Positions 29,168-38,030 of a DNA stretch of 64,000 nucleotides are shown in pieces (the first letter of the stretch is position 1; the number at the start of each line of letters is the position of its first letter). This stretch comes from CAWEBF01 sp963807235 (lineage in GTDB: Bacteria > Acidobacteriota > Vicinamibacteria > Vicinamibacterales > UBA2999): positions 62,001 to 126,000 of the forward strand of contig CAWEBF010000022.1 of the NCBI GenBank assembly GCA_963807235.1, in the 5' to 3' direction. The notes under the pieces were generated by a model. The model was given only the letters and a program-made list of their open reading frames with translations. It had not been told where the DNA came from and ran no database searches. The position numbers and the translations under genes are program-made.

Positions 29168-30402
29168 CAACCGCCCGTCAGTTCGCTGATCAGGCTGAAG
29201 ATGGGCATGTACATCGCGATGACGATGCCTCCGACGACACCGCCGAGCAGCGCAATCATCAACGGCTCGAGCAGCGTCAGGAGTCCGGCCACCGCAACGT
29301 CAACTTCCTCCTCGTAGAAGTCGGCGATCTTGCCCAGCATGGTGTCGAGCGCGCCGGTCGCCTCTCCCACGCCGATCATCTGCACGACCATCGACGGGAA
29401 GACGCCCGTTTCGCGCAGCGGCACGGCGATCGTCTCGCCCCCCTCGATGCTCTTGCGGGTCAGATAGAGAGCGCGCTCCACAACGGCGTTGCCGGCGGTC
29501 CGGGCGGTGATGTCGAGCGCCTCGAGGATGGACACGCCCGAGGCCAGCAGCGTCGCCAGCGTGCGGCAGAACCGCGCGACGGCGATCTTGCGCATCATGG
29601 GCCCCAGCACCGGCAGTTTCAGCGTGATCCCGTCCACCATCATGCGCCCGCCGGCGGTCTTGTAATACGCGCGGAACCCGAAGATGGCGGCGCCGATGCC
29701 TACCAGTATGAAGGGCATGAAGCGGACCAATCCGTTGCTGAGCGCGATGACGATGCGCGTGGGTAGCGGCAGATCGGCGCCCAGCCCGGCAAAGAGCGTC
29801 GCGAAGGTGGGGATGACCTTCCACAGAATCACGCCCACGACCACCGCGGCGATGACCACGATGGCGACCGGATAGATCATCGCCGACTGCACCTGGTTCT
29901 TCAGCTTGACGGCCTTTTCGATGTAGGTGGCCAGCCGCTTCAGGATGGTGTCGAGGATGCCGCCGGCCTCACCCGCCGCGATCATGTTGGTGAAGAGCGC
30001 GTCGAACACCTTCGGGTTCTTGCGCATCGCGTCGGCGAGCGAATTGCCGTTCTCGACCTCGGCTCGCGTTTCCAGGATCACGCGGCCGAAGCTCTTGTCC
30101 TCCTCCTGCGTGCCCAGGATCTCCAGGCACTGGACGAGCGGCAGCCCGGCGTCGATCATGACCGAGAACTGGCGAGTGAAGACCGCCAGGCTCTTGGGCG
30201 AGACCTTCTTGACCTTGTGCACCTTGGCGCCGGAGACGGGCTTCGACACCTTCGCGCCACCGTCCTTGACGGGGTTGATACGCGTGACGAACACCTGGTC
30301 CTTGCGAAGCCCGGCAACCGCCGCCTCCATGTTGTCGGCTTCGCGTTCGCCGTTGACCGCTTGCCCCGCGCGGGTTCGGCCGCTGTAAGCAAAAGTCGCC
30401 AT
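29167..30402 (-). CDS. pilC: Type IV pilus inner-membrane platform protein PilC
   Basis: 411 aa with two T2SSF domains. The N-terminal part begins MATFAYSGRTRAGQ; the cytoplasmic domains contain FTRQFSVMIDAGLPLVQCLEIL and the second copy FCRTLATLLASGVSILEALDI. Three membrane helices are visible, including the last one ending in IVIAMYMPIFSLISELTGG. PilC couples the PilB and PilT motors to pilin assembly. A 39-bp gap separates it from pilT. Confidence 0.96.
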   Translation of the reverse strand: MATFAYSGRTRAGQAVNGEREADNMEAAVAGLRKDQVFVTRINPVKDGGAKVSKPVSGAKVHKVKKVSPKSLAVFTRQFSVMIDAGLPLVQCLEILGTQEEDKSFGRVILETRAEVENGNSLADAMRKNPKVFDALFTNMIAAGEAGGILDTILKRLATYIEKAVKLKNQVQSAMIYPVAIVVIAAVVVGVILWKVIPTFATLFAGLGADLPLPTRIVIALSNGLVRFMPFILVGIGAAIFGFRAYYKTAGGRMMVDGITLKLPVLGPMMRKIAVARFCRTLATLLASGVSILEALDITARTAGNAVVERALYLTRKSIEGGETIAVPLRETGVFPSMVVQMIGVGEATGALDTMLGKIADFYEEEVDVAVAGLLTLLEPLMIALLGGVVGGIVIAMYMPIFSLISELTGG

Positions 30403-30441
30403 CTGGTTCTACCTCGTGCCCGTGCGCGGGCACTTCTCTCC

Positions 30442-31566
30442 TTATCGCGTCACTACCGGTCTGGCGCCGGGCGAGCGCCCGAGCCCGGCCCCTGCCACCA
30501 CGCCCACACCGCGCTGGATCAGGTCCTGCAGTTCGTCGCGGTTCGACGACGCGCCCAGCGCCGTTTCCAGCGAGATGAGCCGCCGCTGATACAACGTGGC
30601 CAACGACTGGTTCATCGTCTGCATGCCCGCCTTTTCCTGGCCGGTCTGCATCGAGGAGTAGATCTGATGGATCTTGTCCTCGCGGATCAGGTTCCGGATC
30701 GCCGGCGTCGGAATCATGATCTCCAGCGCCACGATCCGGCCGCCGCCCGTCTTGGGCAGCAGCGTCTGGCAGACCACCCCTTCGAGCACCAGCGACAGCT
30801 GGGTGCGCACCTGGGACTGCTGGTTGGCCGGGAAGATGTCCACGATGCGGTTGATCGTCTGCGTGGTGGAGTTGGTATGCAGCGTGGCAAACGTCAAGTG
30901 GCCGGTCTCGGCGATTTTCAGCGCGGACTCCACCGTCTCGAGGTCGCGCATCTCGCCCACCAGCACGATGTCCGGGTCCTCGCGGAGCGCCGAGCGCAGG
31001 GCGAGGGCGAAGCTTTGCGTGTCGGCGTGGACCTCACGCTGGTTGACCAGGCAGCTCTTGTGCTTGTGCACGAACTCGATCGGATCTTCGATGGTCAGGA
31101 TGTGCTCCTGACGCTCGCTGTTGATCTTGTCGATCATCGCGGCCAGGGTCGTGGACTTGCCTGAACCCGTCGGACCGGTCACGAGCACGAGCCCGCGGGG
31201 CCGATCGGCCAGGGTGGCGAGCACCGTCGGCAGGGCCAGCTCGTCGAAGCCTCGAATGGTCTCCGGGATCAACCGGTAGACGGCACCGACCGCTCCCCGC
31301 TGGTTGAACATGTTGCAGCGAAACCGCGCCAGCCCCTTCAAGCCGAAGGAGAAGTCCAGCTCGAGGCTCTCCTCGAACCGTTTCTTCTGGACGTCGGTCA
31401 GCACGCTGTACGACAGCTGCTTGGTGTCGGCCGGCTGCAGGTCCGCCCCGTCGAGCCGCTGGAGCTTGCCGTGTACGCGCACCTGCGGCGGTGTAGCGGT
31501 CGCGAGGTGCAGGTCGGAGCCCTGCATCTGGACCATCGTTTGGAGCAATTCGGGTAGCGTAGCCAT
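30442..31566 (-). CDS. pilT: Type IV pilus retraction ATPase PilT
   Basis: 374 aa hexameric motor for pilus retraction and twitching. Walker A GPTGSGKST, Asp box, Walker B LVGEMRDLET and His box GHLTFATLHTNST are present, as is the C-terminal AIRNLIREDKIHQIYSSMQ (AIRNLIRE is the PilT-specific motif). The ATG shares one base with the pilB stop (TAATG), so the two antagonistic motors are co-translated. Confidence 0.97.
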   Translation of the reverse strand: MATLPELLQTMVQMQGSDLHLATATPPQVRVHGKLQRLDGADLQPADTKQLSYSVLTDVQKKRFEESLELDFSFGLKGLARFRCNMFNQRGAVGAVYRLIPETIRGFDELALPTVLATLADRPRGLVLVTGPTGSGKSTTLAAMIDKINSERQEHILTIEDPIEFVHKHKSCLVNQREVHADTQSFALALRSALREDPDIVLVGEMRDLETVESALKIAETGHLTFATLHTNSTTQTINRIVDIFPANQQSQVRTQLSLVLEGVVCQTLLPKTGGGRIVALEIMIPTPAIRNLIREDKIHQIYSSMQTGQEKAGMQTMNQSLATLYQRRLISLETALGASSNRDELQDLIQRGVGVVAGAGLGRSPGARPVVTR

Positions 31567-33323
31567 TACTTCACCGTCTCCCTGACGACTTCTTCGACCG
31601 TCGTCATACCTTGCTTGACCTTGAGCAGACCGCTTCCGCGGAGAGTGATCATTCCTTCTTCGACCGCCTTACGACGCAGTTCCAGGCTCGAGGCGCCCAC
31701 CAGAATCAACTCGCGCAATTCGTCGGTGATCTCCATCACCTCGTACAACCCGACGCGCCCTTTGTAGCCGGTGTGGTTGCACTTCTCGCAGCCCCTGCCC
31801 TTCTTCGGCACCACCGTCTTGCCATCCTCGGGCGAGAAGCCCGCCTGGACCAGCGCCTCGGGGGGCATCGGCTGCTCCACGGCGCACTCCTTGCACACCC
31901 GGCGTACCAGCCGCTGGGCGCACACCAGGTTGAGCGAGCTGGCCACCAGGAACGGCTCGATCCCCATGTTCATCAGTCGGTTCACGGTGCTCGGCGCGTC
32001 GTTGGTGTGCAGCGTGGACAGCACGAGGTGGCCCGTGAGGGCGGCCTTGACCGCAATCTCGGCCGTCTCGAAGTCGCGGATCTCGCCGACGAGGATCGTG
32101 TTCGGGTCCTGCCGCAGGAAGCTGCGGAGCGCGGCGGCGAAGTTCAGCCCGATGTTCTCCCGCACCTGCACCTGGTTGATGCCGACGAGGTTGAACTCGA
32201 CGGGGTCTTCGGCCGTCATGATGTTGGTTTCGGGCGTGTTGATCCGCGAGATCGACGAATAGAGGGTGTTGGTCTTGCCGGAGCCGGTCGGGCCCGTGAC
32301 GAGCACCATGCCCCAGGGCTTCTGGATCGCGATTTCGAACTTGGCCAGCGACTCGACCTCGAAGCCCAGCTTGGTCATGTCGAGCATGAGCTTGTTCTTG
32401 TCGAGCAAGCGCATGACGATCTTCTCGCCGAAGAGCGTCGGCAGACAGGACACGCGGAAGTCGATGTCGCGGTTCTGACCGTGGTCCTGGAACCGGATCT
32501 TGATGCGGCCGTCCTGCGGAAGGCGCTTCTCCGCGATGTCGAGCTTCGACATGATCTTGATGCGCGACGTGATCGCGTCGCGGAACTTCATCGGCGGCGC
32601 CATGATGTTGTAGAGAATGCCGTCCACGCGGTACCTGACGCGCAGTTCCTTCTCGTAGGGCTCGATGTGGATGTCGCTGGCGCCCTTCTGGATCGCCGAC
32701 ATCAGGATCACGTTCACCAGCTTGATGACGGGCGCCTCTTCGCCCTGCTTGGCGAGCGCCTCGGCGCTGATCTCTTCGAACTCCTGGAGGACCTCGACGT
32801 CCCCGGCTTCCTCGAGCAGCGGCATGTTCTCGAGGGCCTGGCTGGCGGCCTCGAGCGCGCTCGGACCACTGGTGGCGGCCTCCACGACCGCGACCGGCGC
32901 CTTGGCGTAGTAGCGCCCCAGCGCGTCGTCTACCTCCGTCTCGGAGGCGACGACCGGCTCGACGTTGTAGCCCGTCATGAACTTGATGTCGTCCATGGCG
33001 AACACGTTGGTCGGATCGGTCATCGCGATCGTGAGCGTGGCGCCCGACCGCGAGAGGGGGATGATCTGGTACTTCTGCGCCGTCTCGGCGGGGATCAGCT
33101 TGATGACGGCGGGGTCGATCTCGAACTGGCTGATCGCAATCGAGGGTACGCCGAACTGCTTGCTGAGGAGCGCCGTGATCTCGGCTTCCTTGACGAAGCC
33201 CAGGGAGACGAGCGTATACCCGAGCTTGCCGCCCTTCTGGCGCTGTTGAGAAAGCGCTTCCTGGAGCTGCTCAGGAGTGATGCGCTTCTCTTTAAGAAGC
33301 AGATCGCCGAGGCGGACGGCCAC
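31566..33323 (-). CDS. pilB: Type IV pilus extension ATPase PilB
   Basis: 585 aa. An N-terminal MshEN/T2SSE_N domain (about residues 1-160) contains the LGDLLLKEKRITPEQLQEAL helix-turn that can bind c-di-GMP in relatives. The GspE core has Walker A GPTGSGKTN, Walker B LVGEIRDFET and HLVLSTLHTND. A four-cysteine Zn site (CKEC ... CEKC) is present near the C-terminus. First gene of the pilB-T-C-S-R run. An 85-bp gap with no recognisable element separates it from the outer-membrane protein gene upstream. Confidence 0.97.
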   Translation of the reverse strand: MAVRLGDLLLKEKRITPEQLQEALSQQRQKGGKLGYTLVSLGFVKEAEITALLSKQFGVPSIAISQFEIDPAVIKLIPAETAQKYQIIPLSRSGATLTIAMTDPTNVFAMDDIKFMTGYNVEPVVASETEVDDALGRYYAKAPVAVVEAATSGPSALEAASQALENMPLLEEAGDVEVLQEFEEISAEALAKQGEEAPVIKLVNVILMSAIQKGASDIHIEPYEKELRVRYRVDGILYNIMAPPMKFRDAITSRIKIMSKLDIAEKRLPQDGRIKIRFQDHGQNRDIDFRVSCLPTLFGEKIVMRLLDKNKLMLDMTKLGFEVESLAKFEIAIQKPWGMVLVTGPTGSGKTNTLYSSISRINTPETNIMTAEDPVEFNLVGINQVQVRENIGLNFAAALRSFLRQDPNTILVGEIRDFETAEIAVKAALTGHLVLSTLHTNDAPSTVNRLMNMGIEPFLVASSLNLVCAQRLVRRVCKECAVEQPMPPEALVQAGFSPEDGKTVVPKKGRGCEKCNHTGYKGRVGLYEVMEITDELRELILVGASSLELRRKAVEEGMITLRGSGLLKVKQGMTTVEEVVRETVK

Positions 33324-33408
33324 GCTGTTCCCTCAGCTCTCGCCGACGGCGCTCGCGTCGGTCCCGCGCGCGAGCGCGTGCGGTCGGCTGTCGCAGCGCC
33401 GGGCCGCG

Positions 33409-34408
33409 TCAGAAGTAAGCGCGTGCCGCCACACCCCACCCACGTTCGGCTTCTGAGCCGGCCGTGGCATGGATCTCGGCCATGACGTTCCTGACGATCG
33501 CGAAGCTGGCGCCGACGCTGGCGGCACGCTCGCGCGCACCGACCTGGTTGAAACGGGCGCCGCCGCGAAGCCCGACGCGGCGCGCGGCAATCCAGCGCTC
33601 CGCACCGGCCGCGAGCACGCGGCGCGGTCCACGAACGGTGTCATAGGCGTGCAGATCGGCGTCGAGCGACACGATGAAGGGTTTGGTCCGTCCTGCCCGG
33701 AGCAGGTCACTGTCGTAGGCCACACCGAGGCGGACATGCCGAGCCAGGCGGACTTCCGCGAAGCCGTCCCCGGAGGTGTGGACCAGAGGTTCTGCGAGGT
33801 TTCGTGCAACGAGGCCGAGGCGGATGGGTCCCACGACACCCAGAAGGCCGGCGTCGGCGTCGAAGCTATGCTCCGTCGACTCGATTCCGGTGCCTTCCAC
33901 GGTTGCGTGCACGTGCTTGAACGTGGCACCAGCGTGCAAACCCGGTAACACCGAGTGCACAACCGTGACGCCCAACTGTCCAAGCTTGAGGGACTGCGAC
34001 GGGTACTCCAACCCGTCCTTCTTGTCGGCCTGCCTCGGGCACCACTGTAGGGTCGAGCGAATCTATGTCCGTGATACGCAAGCGGTAATAGCTCGCCGCC
34101 AGCACGGGCATCGCCACCGCCACGTGCCATCCGCGCGTGCGTCCGGGTGACGGGTCTGCACCGGTGGCTGCCGTGCCCAGCGTGACGTCGATGAACGGTC
34201 CTGTGGCCAGCCCCGCGGGGTTCCACCAGGTCGCGGAGCTGTCGTTGGCCACCGCGACGAACGCTCCACCCATGCCGAGAGCGCGGGCCCCCACGGTCTC
34301 GACGGCCTGGGCCCGCACGCCGGACGCGCCGAGCGCCGTCACGAGCACGAAACATGAGCACGTCAGTCCAGAAAACTTGACCGCCGAATTCCTGACCAAA
34401 TGAGTCAA
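33409..34408 (-). CDS. Predicted outer-membrane beta-barrel protein, frame broken once
   Basis: About 332 aa after correction. A likely TTG start at 34408 has GGAG 6 nt upstream; a signal peptide ends ...TALGASGVRAQA. The mature N-terminus reads GARALGMGGAFVAVAND and SATWWNPAGLA, the signature of PorV/UPF0164-type beta barrels. The frame breaks near 34010: removing one T (CGGGT-T-GGAG) joins ...EAGRQEGRV to EYPSQSLKLGQLGVTVV. The C-terminus ends in alternating residues and a final Phe (VAARAYF), the usual sorting signal for barrel insertion by Bam. Position before pilB may be coincidental. Confidence 0.7.
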
Positions 34409-34418
34409 GTTTTCTCCG

Positions 34419-34494
34419 CCCCGCCAAAGGCGGGGCAATCAAACACTGCCCTAGCGAGGCGGAGCCTCGATGGTCTTCGGCGGAGCCTCGCTAG
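34419..34494 (-). repeat. Two-hairpin CAGTGT element, copy b
   Basis: On the minus strand: a perfect 10-bp palindrome CTAGCGAGGC ... GCCTCGCTAG (34451-34494), then CAGTGTTTGATTG, then the hairpin CCCCGCC-TTT-GGCGGGG (34419-34435). The last hairpin ends about 10 nt before the TTG start of the beta-barrel gene. It matches copy a near smc almost base for base over the core and first hairpin. Confidence 0.75.
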
Positions 34495-34576
34495 CGGTGG
34501 CACGGTCAGGCAGGTCGGGGGCCGAGGGGCCCGATAGCAGTGTATCGCGGTAAGATCATCGCCAAAGTGCCGGCCC

Positions 34577-34634
34577 GGCTCTGGGCTCTGGACTCTGGGC
34601 TTTTGCCAAAGCCTAAAGCCGAGAGCCTAAAGCC
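34577..34634. repeat. Heptamer-repeat hairpin array in the divergent spacer (word GGCTCTG / AAAGCCT)
   Basis: GGCTCTG, GGCTCTG, GACTCTG, GGCTTTT, GCC is followed at once by the complementary AAAGCCT, AAAGCCG, AGAGCCT, AAAGCC, forming a tight fold-back. Unlike the other arrays it follows no stop codon; it lies between divergent genes. The rest of the 34409-34691 gap holds copy b and no clear promoter. Confidence 0.7.
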
Positions 34635-34691
34635 ACTGGCGGACTCCGCCGCCCGAACTAAACAGTGTCCCCTTCCGTCTCAACAGGCCAG

Positions 34692-35417
34692 ATGACCGTC
34701 GCAGGCGCCGTGCGTGGGGTAATCGTGCGGCCGCTGGCGACCTTTGCGTCCCTCCGGCAGGCCCCTCGGTGGCTCGGCGTGATGACCGTGGCCACGACGC
34801 TTTCCGCCGTGTCCGGGGCGGCGCTCTACTCCACCCAGACCGGCCGCATTGCCCTCGTCGATCAATGGGAACGGACCGCGTTCGCCCTGGGCCAGAATCT
34901 GGACGACCAGGGCTACGCGCGTCTGCAGCAGATCAGCACACGCGGTGTCGAATACTCATTGGGCCGGGCGATCGTCCTGGGACCAGGGGTCACGGTCGTG
35001 ACGGGCCTGATGGTGCTGGCCGTCTCGCGGCGGCTGTCGCCGACCGCCTCGGGACAAACACTGGGACCAACGCTGCGACCCACGCTGCCACAGAGCCTCG
35101 CCGTTGCGGCTCACGCCGGCGTGGTCCTGGCGCTGCGGGACGTGACGGCGGCGCCGCTGGCCTACGTGCGGGAGACCACGGCGAGCGCCACGACGCTGGG
35201 GCAATGGCTTCCGTTGCTCGACGAGGCGTCGACGGCGGCACGCCTGGCCGGTAGTCTGGACGCGTTCATCCTGTGGTGGGCGGCGCTCATCGGCGTGGGG
35301 ATGGCGGTCCTGTGCGAGCGTTCCCCGCGGCGAACGGCGGCGGCGGCCATGGGGACCTTCGCGGCGGGCGCGAGTGTGACGGCGGGTGTGATCGGACTCG
35401 TGGGAGGAGGCTGGTAA
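34692..35417 (+). CDS. YIP1-family integral membrane protein
   Basis: About 241 aa with roughly five hydrophobic helices. The N-terminal VIVRPLATFASLRQAPRWLGVM is the YIP1-domain start (a 'P-x-x-TF' motif then a helix). The ATG at 34692 was chosen; a GTG at 34665 would add nine residues. Function unknown; YIP1 proteins often precede HlyD/MacA-type genes in acidobacterial genomes, as here, where the adaptor starts 1 bp after this stop. Confidence 0.7.
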   Translation: MTVAGAVRGVIVRPLATFASLRQAPRWLGVMTVATTLSAVSGAALYSTQTGRIALVDQWERTAFALGQNLDDQGYARLQQISTRGVEYSLGRAIVLGPGVTVVTGLMVLAVSRRLSPTASGQTLGPTLRPTLPQSLAVAAHAGVVLALRDVTAAPLAYVRETTASATTLGQWLPLLDEASTAARLAGSLDAFILWWAALIGVGMAVLCERSPRRTAAAAMGTFAAGASVTAGVIGLVGGGW

Positions 35418-35418
35418 C

Positions 35419-36783
35419 GTGGCGATGTCTCGGACGAAGAAGGTGCTCATCGCCCTGGGGGCGATAGCGCTTGTCGGAAGCGGCGTGGGGGCCGCCTATG
35501 TATACCGTCAGGACACGGGTCCGGAAATCGTCACCGAGGCCATCCGCACGCGGGACCTCGAAGCCATCGTCTCGGCGTCGGGCAGGGTTGAGCCGAAGCG
35601 GCAGGTGAACATCTCGGCGAACACCATGGGCCGGGTGACGCGGCTGGCGGTCGAAGAGGGCCAGCGCGTCAAGGCCGGCCAGTTCCTGCTCGAGATCGAC
35701 CCGCGATCGCTCGAGGGCCAGATGCAGCGCGGAGAAGCCAGCGTCGCTGCTGCCGAGTCGTCACTGCAGCAGTCGCGCACGGCGGTCGAGCAGGCGCGTG
35801 CGGCGCTGGAGCTGGCGAAGCTGAACCTTGCGCGCCAGGAAGCGCTGTGGAAGGACGAGCTCACGACCAGGGAGACGCTGGAGCGCGCGCAGAACGAGCT
35901 CACGATTCGCGAGGCGGATCTGCGGGCACGGATACAGGACATCCAGACGCGCGAACAGCAGATCAAGCAGGAGCAGGCCAGCCTGGCCACGACCAAGTAC
36001 AACCTGAACCAGGTGATCATCTCGTCGCCGATGGACGGCCTGGTCACCCGCCGGAACATCGAAGAGGGCGAAACGGCCGTCGTCGGCACGATGAACAATG
36101 CCGGCACCGTGCTGCTGACGATCGCCGACATGTCGGTGCTCGAGGCCGAAGTCGAGGTGGACGAGACCGACATCCCGAACGTCCAGCTGGGCCAGCTGGC
36201 CACGGTGACGATCGACGCCGTGCCCGACCGGGAGTTCAAGGGCCGCGTGACCGAAATCGGCAACAGCCCCACGCAGACCTCGACGCAGACGACCGGCCAG
36301 CGTCAGGCCACGACGTTCACCGTAGTCATCACCATCGAGGACAAGGTGCCCGACGTGCGCCCCGGCTTCACGTGCACAGCAGAGATCACGACGGACACGC
36401 GGAAGAACGTCGTCGCCGTGCCGATCCAGGCCCTCACGGTGCGCGAGATGCTGTTCAATCCGGCGGGCGAGCTGGTCCGTGAACCACCGCCGCCGCCCCG
36501 CAAGCGGTACTCGCGCGAGGCTCCGCCCCGGCAGGCACCGGCCGAGCCGCCTCCGGGCCACGAACGGAAGGAAACGGAGGGCGTCTTCCTGTTCCAGGGT
36601 CAGCGGGCCATGTTCACGCCCGTCAAAATCGGAGTGGCCGGCGAGCAGTACTTCGAGGTGCTGTCGGGCCTGAAGGCGGCGGACCGGGTGATCACGGGGC
36701 CGTTCGCGTCGGTGCGCGAGCTGGCCGACGGGCAGGAAGTGCGCGTGCAGGCCAATGCCGCCCGGCCGGCCGCGTCGCCGTAG
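35419..36783 (+). CDS. HlyD/MacA-family periplasmic adaptor (membrane fusion protein)
   Basis: 454 aa. GTG start at 35419 with GGAGGAGG 8 nt upstream. An N-terminal membrane anchor is followed by a biotinyl-lipoyl-like half (SASGRVEPKRQVNISANTMGRV), a long coiled-coil hairpin (about residues 95-190), the second lipoyl half (VIISSPMDGLVTRRNIEEGE) and a beta-barrel domain. A Pro/Arg-rich insert (REPPPPPRKRYSREAPPR) near the C-terminus is unusual. It should link the two permeases encoded downstream to an outer-membrane channel; no TolC gene is in the window. Confidence 0.9.
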   Translation: MAMSRTKKVLIALGAIALVGSGVGAAYVYRQDTGPEIVTEAIRTRDLEAIVSASGRVEPKRQVNISANTMGRVTRLAVEEGQRVKAGQFLLEIDPRSLEGQMQRGEASVAAAESSLQQSRTAVEQARAALELAKLNLARQEALWKDELTTRETLERAQNELTIREADLRARIQDIQTREQQIKQEQASLATTKYNLNQVIISSPMDGLVTRRNIEEGETAVVGTMNNAGTVLLTIADMSVLEAEVEVDETDIPNVQLGQLATVTIDAVPDREFKGRVTEIGNSPTQTSTQTTGQRQATTFTVVITIEDKVPDVRPGFTCTAEITTDTRKNVVAVPIQALTVREMLFNPAGELVREPPPPPRKRYSREAPPRQAPAEPPPGHERKETEGVFLFQGQRAMFTPVKIGVAGEQYFEVLSGLKAADRVITGPFASVRELADGQEVRVQANAARPAASP

Positions 36784-36809
36784 CCCTGGACCGGCGGCTA
36801 TCATTCCCC

Positions 36810-38030
36810 ATGGGTCCGATTTACGAGTCGGTCCGCATCGCGCTGCAGGCCATCTGGGCGAACAAGCTTCGCTCGTTCATGACCGTGCTGGGCAATGTCG
36901 TCGCCGTCACGTCGATCGTGACGGTGGTGACGCTGATCCAGGGCATGAACGCGATGGTCTCGACCGCCATCGTCAGCGACGTCGGCGCCGATTCGTTCAC
37001 GATTCAGCGCCTGCCCCCCCTCCGCAGCGAGGACGACGAGGAGCGCACACGCAACAACCCGCTGTTGACGCTCGACGAGGCGGCGGAGATCCGCGGCTAC
37101 AGCGACCGCATCGGCGCGGTGATGGCGCAGGCGCAGCGCGGCGCCACCGTCTCTTACCGCACCGAGGAGATTGACGTCCAGGTGCAGGGCGTCACCAGCG
37201 ACTACGGCCGGTTCACGAGCTTTAACGCGGAGCGCGGGCGGCTGATGAGCCCGGTGGAGGTCGAGCGCGGGCGGCCGGTGGTGGTCATCGGCTGGGACGT
37301 TGCCGACGAGCTTTTCGGGCAGACCGACCCGCTCGAGAAGACGGTCCGCGTGGCCGGGCTGCCCTTCCGCGTCGTCGGCATCAGCGAGAAGAAGGGCTCG
37401 TTCTTCGGCAACTCGCAGGATTCGTTCGTCATCATCCCGTTGAGCGCCTACCGGAAGCTTTTCGGGGCGCGCCAGTCCCTTCAGATCTTGGTCAAGCCGC
37501 GGAGTCCGGAGGAGATCCAGGCCGCCAAGGACGACGCCACCGTGGCGCTCCGCGTCGCCCGGCGGCTCGACCCCGGCGCGGACGACAACTTCGGGATGTT
37601 CACGTCCGACACGTTTCTCGACCTGTACACCCAAGCGACGAGGGGCATCTTCGCCGTGCTGGTCGGCGTGGTGGCGCTGTCGCTCGTCGTGGGCGGCATC
37701 GTGATCATGAACATCATGCTGATGGTCGTGAGCGAACGCACCCGCGAAATCGGCTTGCGCAAGGCGCTCGGCGCGCGCCGGGCCGACATCATGTCGCAGG
37801 TCCTCACGGAGTCGATCACGCTCTCGATCTTCGGCGGCATCGTCGGGCTGACGCTGGGGTCGATGGCTGCGCTGACGATCTCGGCCGTCACGCCACTGCC
37901 TGCGCGCCTCGAGCCGTGGTCGGTCATCCTGGGCCTGGGCATCACGGCCGGCGTGGGGCTCTTCTTCGGCCTCTACCCGGCGTCGCGGGCCGCCAGCCTG
38001 GATCCCATCGAGGCGCTGCGCCGTGAATGA
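36810..38030 (+). CDS. MacB/FtsX-type ABC permease, first of two
   Basis: 406 aa. An N-terminal helix after ALQAIWANKLRSFMTVLGNVVAV, a periplasmic MacB_PCD domain (about 45-270), then three C-terminal helices with the FtsX signature ERTREIGLRKALGARRADI and the end PASRAASLDPIEALRRE. No ATPase domain is fused. Its stop overlaps the start of the second permease. Confidence 0.92.
   Translation: MGPIYESVRIALQAIWANKLRSFMTVLGNVVAVTSIVTVVTLIQGMNAMVSTAIVSDVGADSFTIQRLPPLRSEDDEERTRNNPLLTLDEAAEIRGYSDRIGAVMAQAQRGATVSYRTEEIDVQVQGVTSDYGRFTSFNAERGRLMSPVEVERGRPVVVIGWDVADELFGQTDPLEKTVRVAGLPFRVVGISEKKGSFFGNSQDSFVIIPLSAYRKLFGARQSLQILVKPRSPEEIQAAKDDATVALRVARRLDPGADDNFGMFTSDTFLDLYTQATRGIFAVLVGVVALSLVVGGIVIMNIMLMVVSERTREIGLRKALGARRADIMSQVLTESITLSIFGGIVGLTLGSMAALTISAVTPLPARLEPWSVILGLGITAGVGLFFGLYPASRAASLDPIEALRRE

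Noticed and set aside
34635..34680. CAGTGTCCCCTTCC on the plus strand before the YIP1 gene as a sixth CAGTGT element
   Set aside because: Only CAGTGT and a weak upstream hairpin match; the following GC stem is missing.
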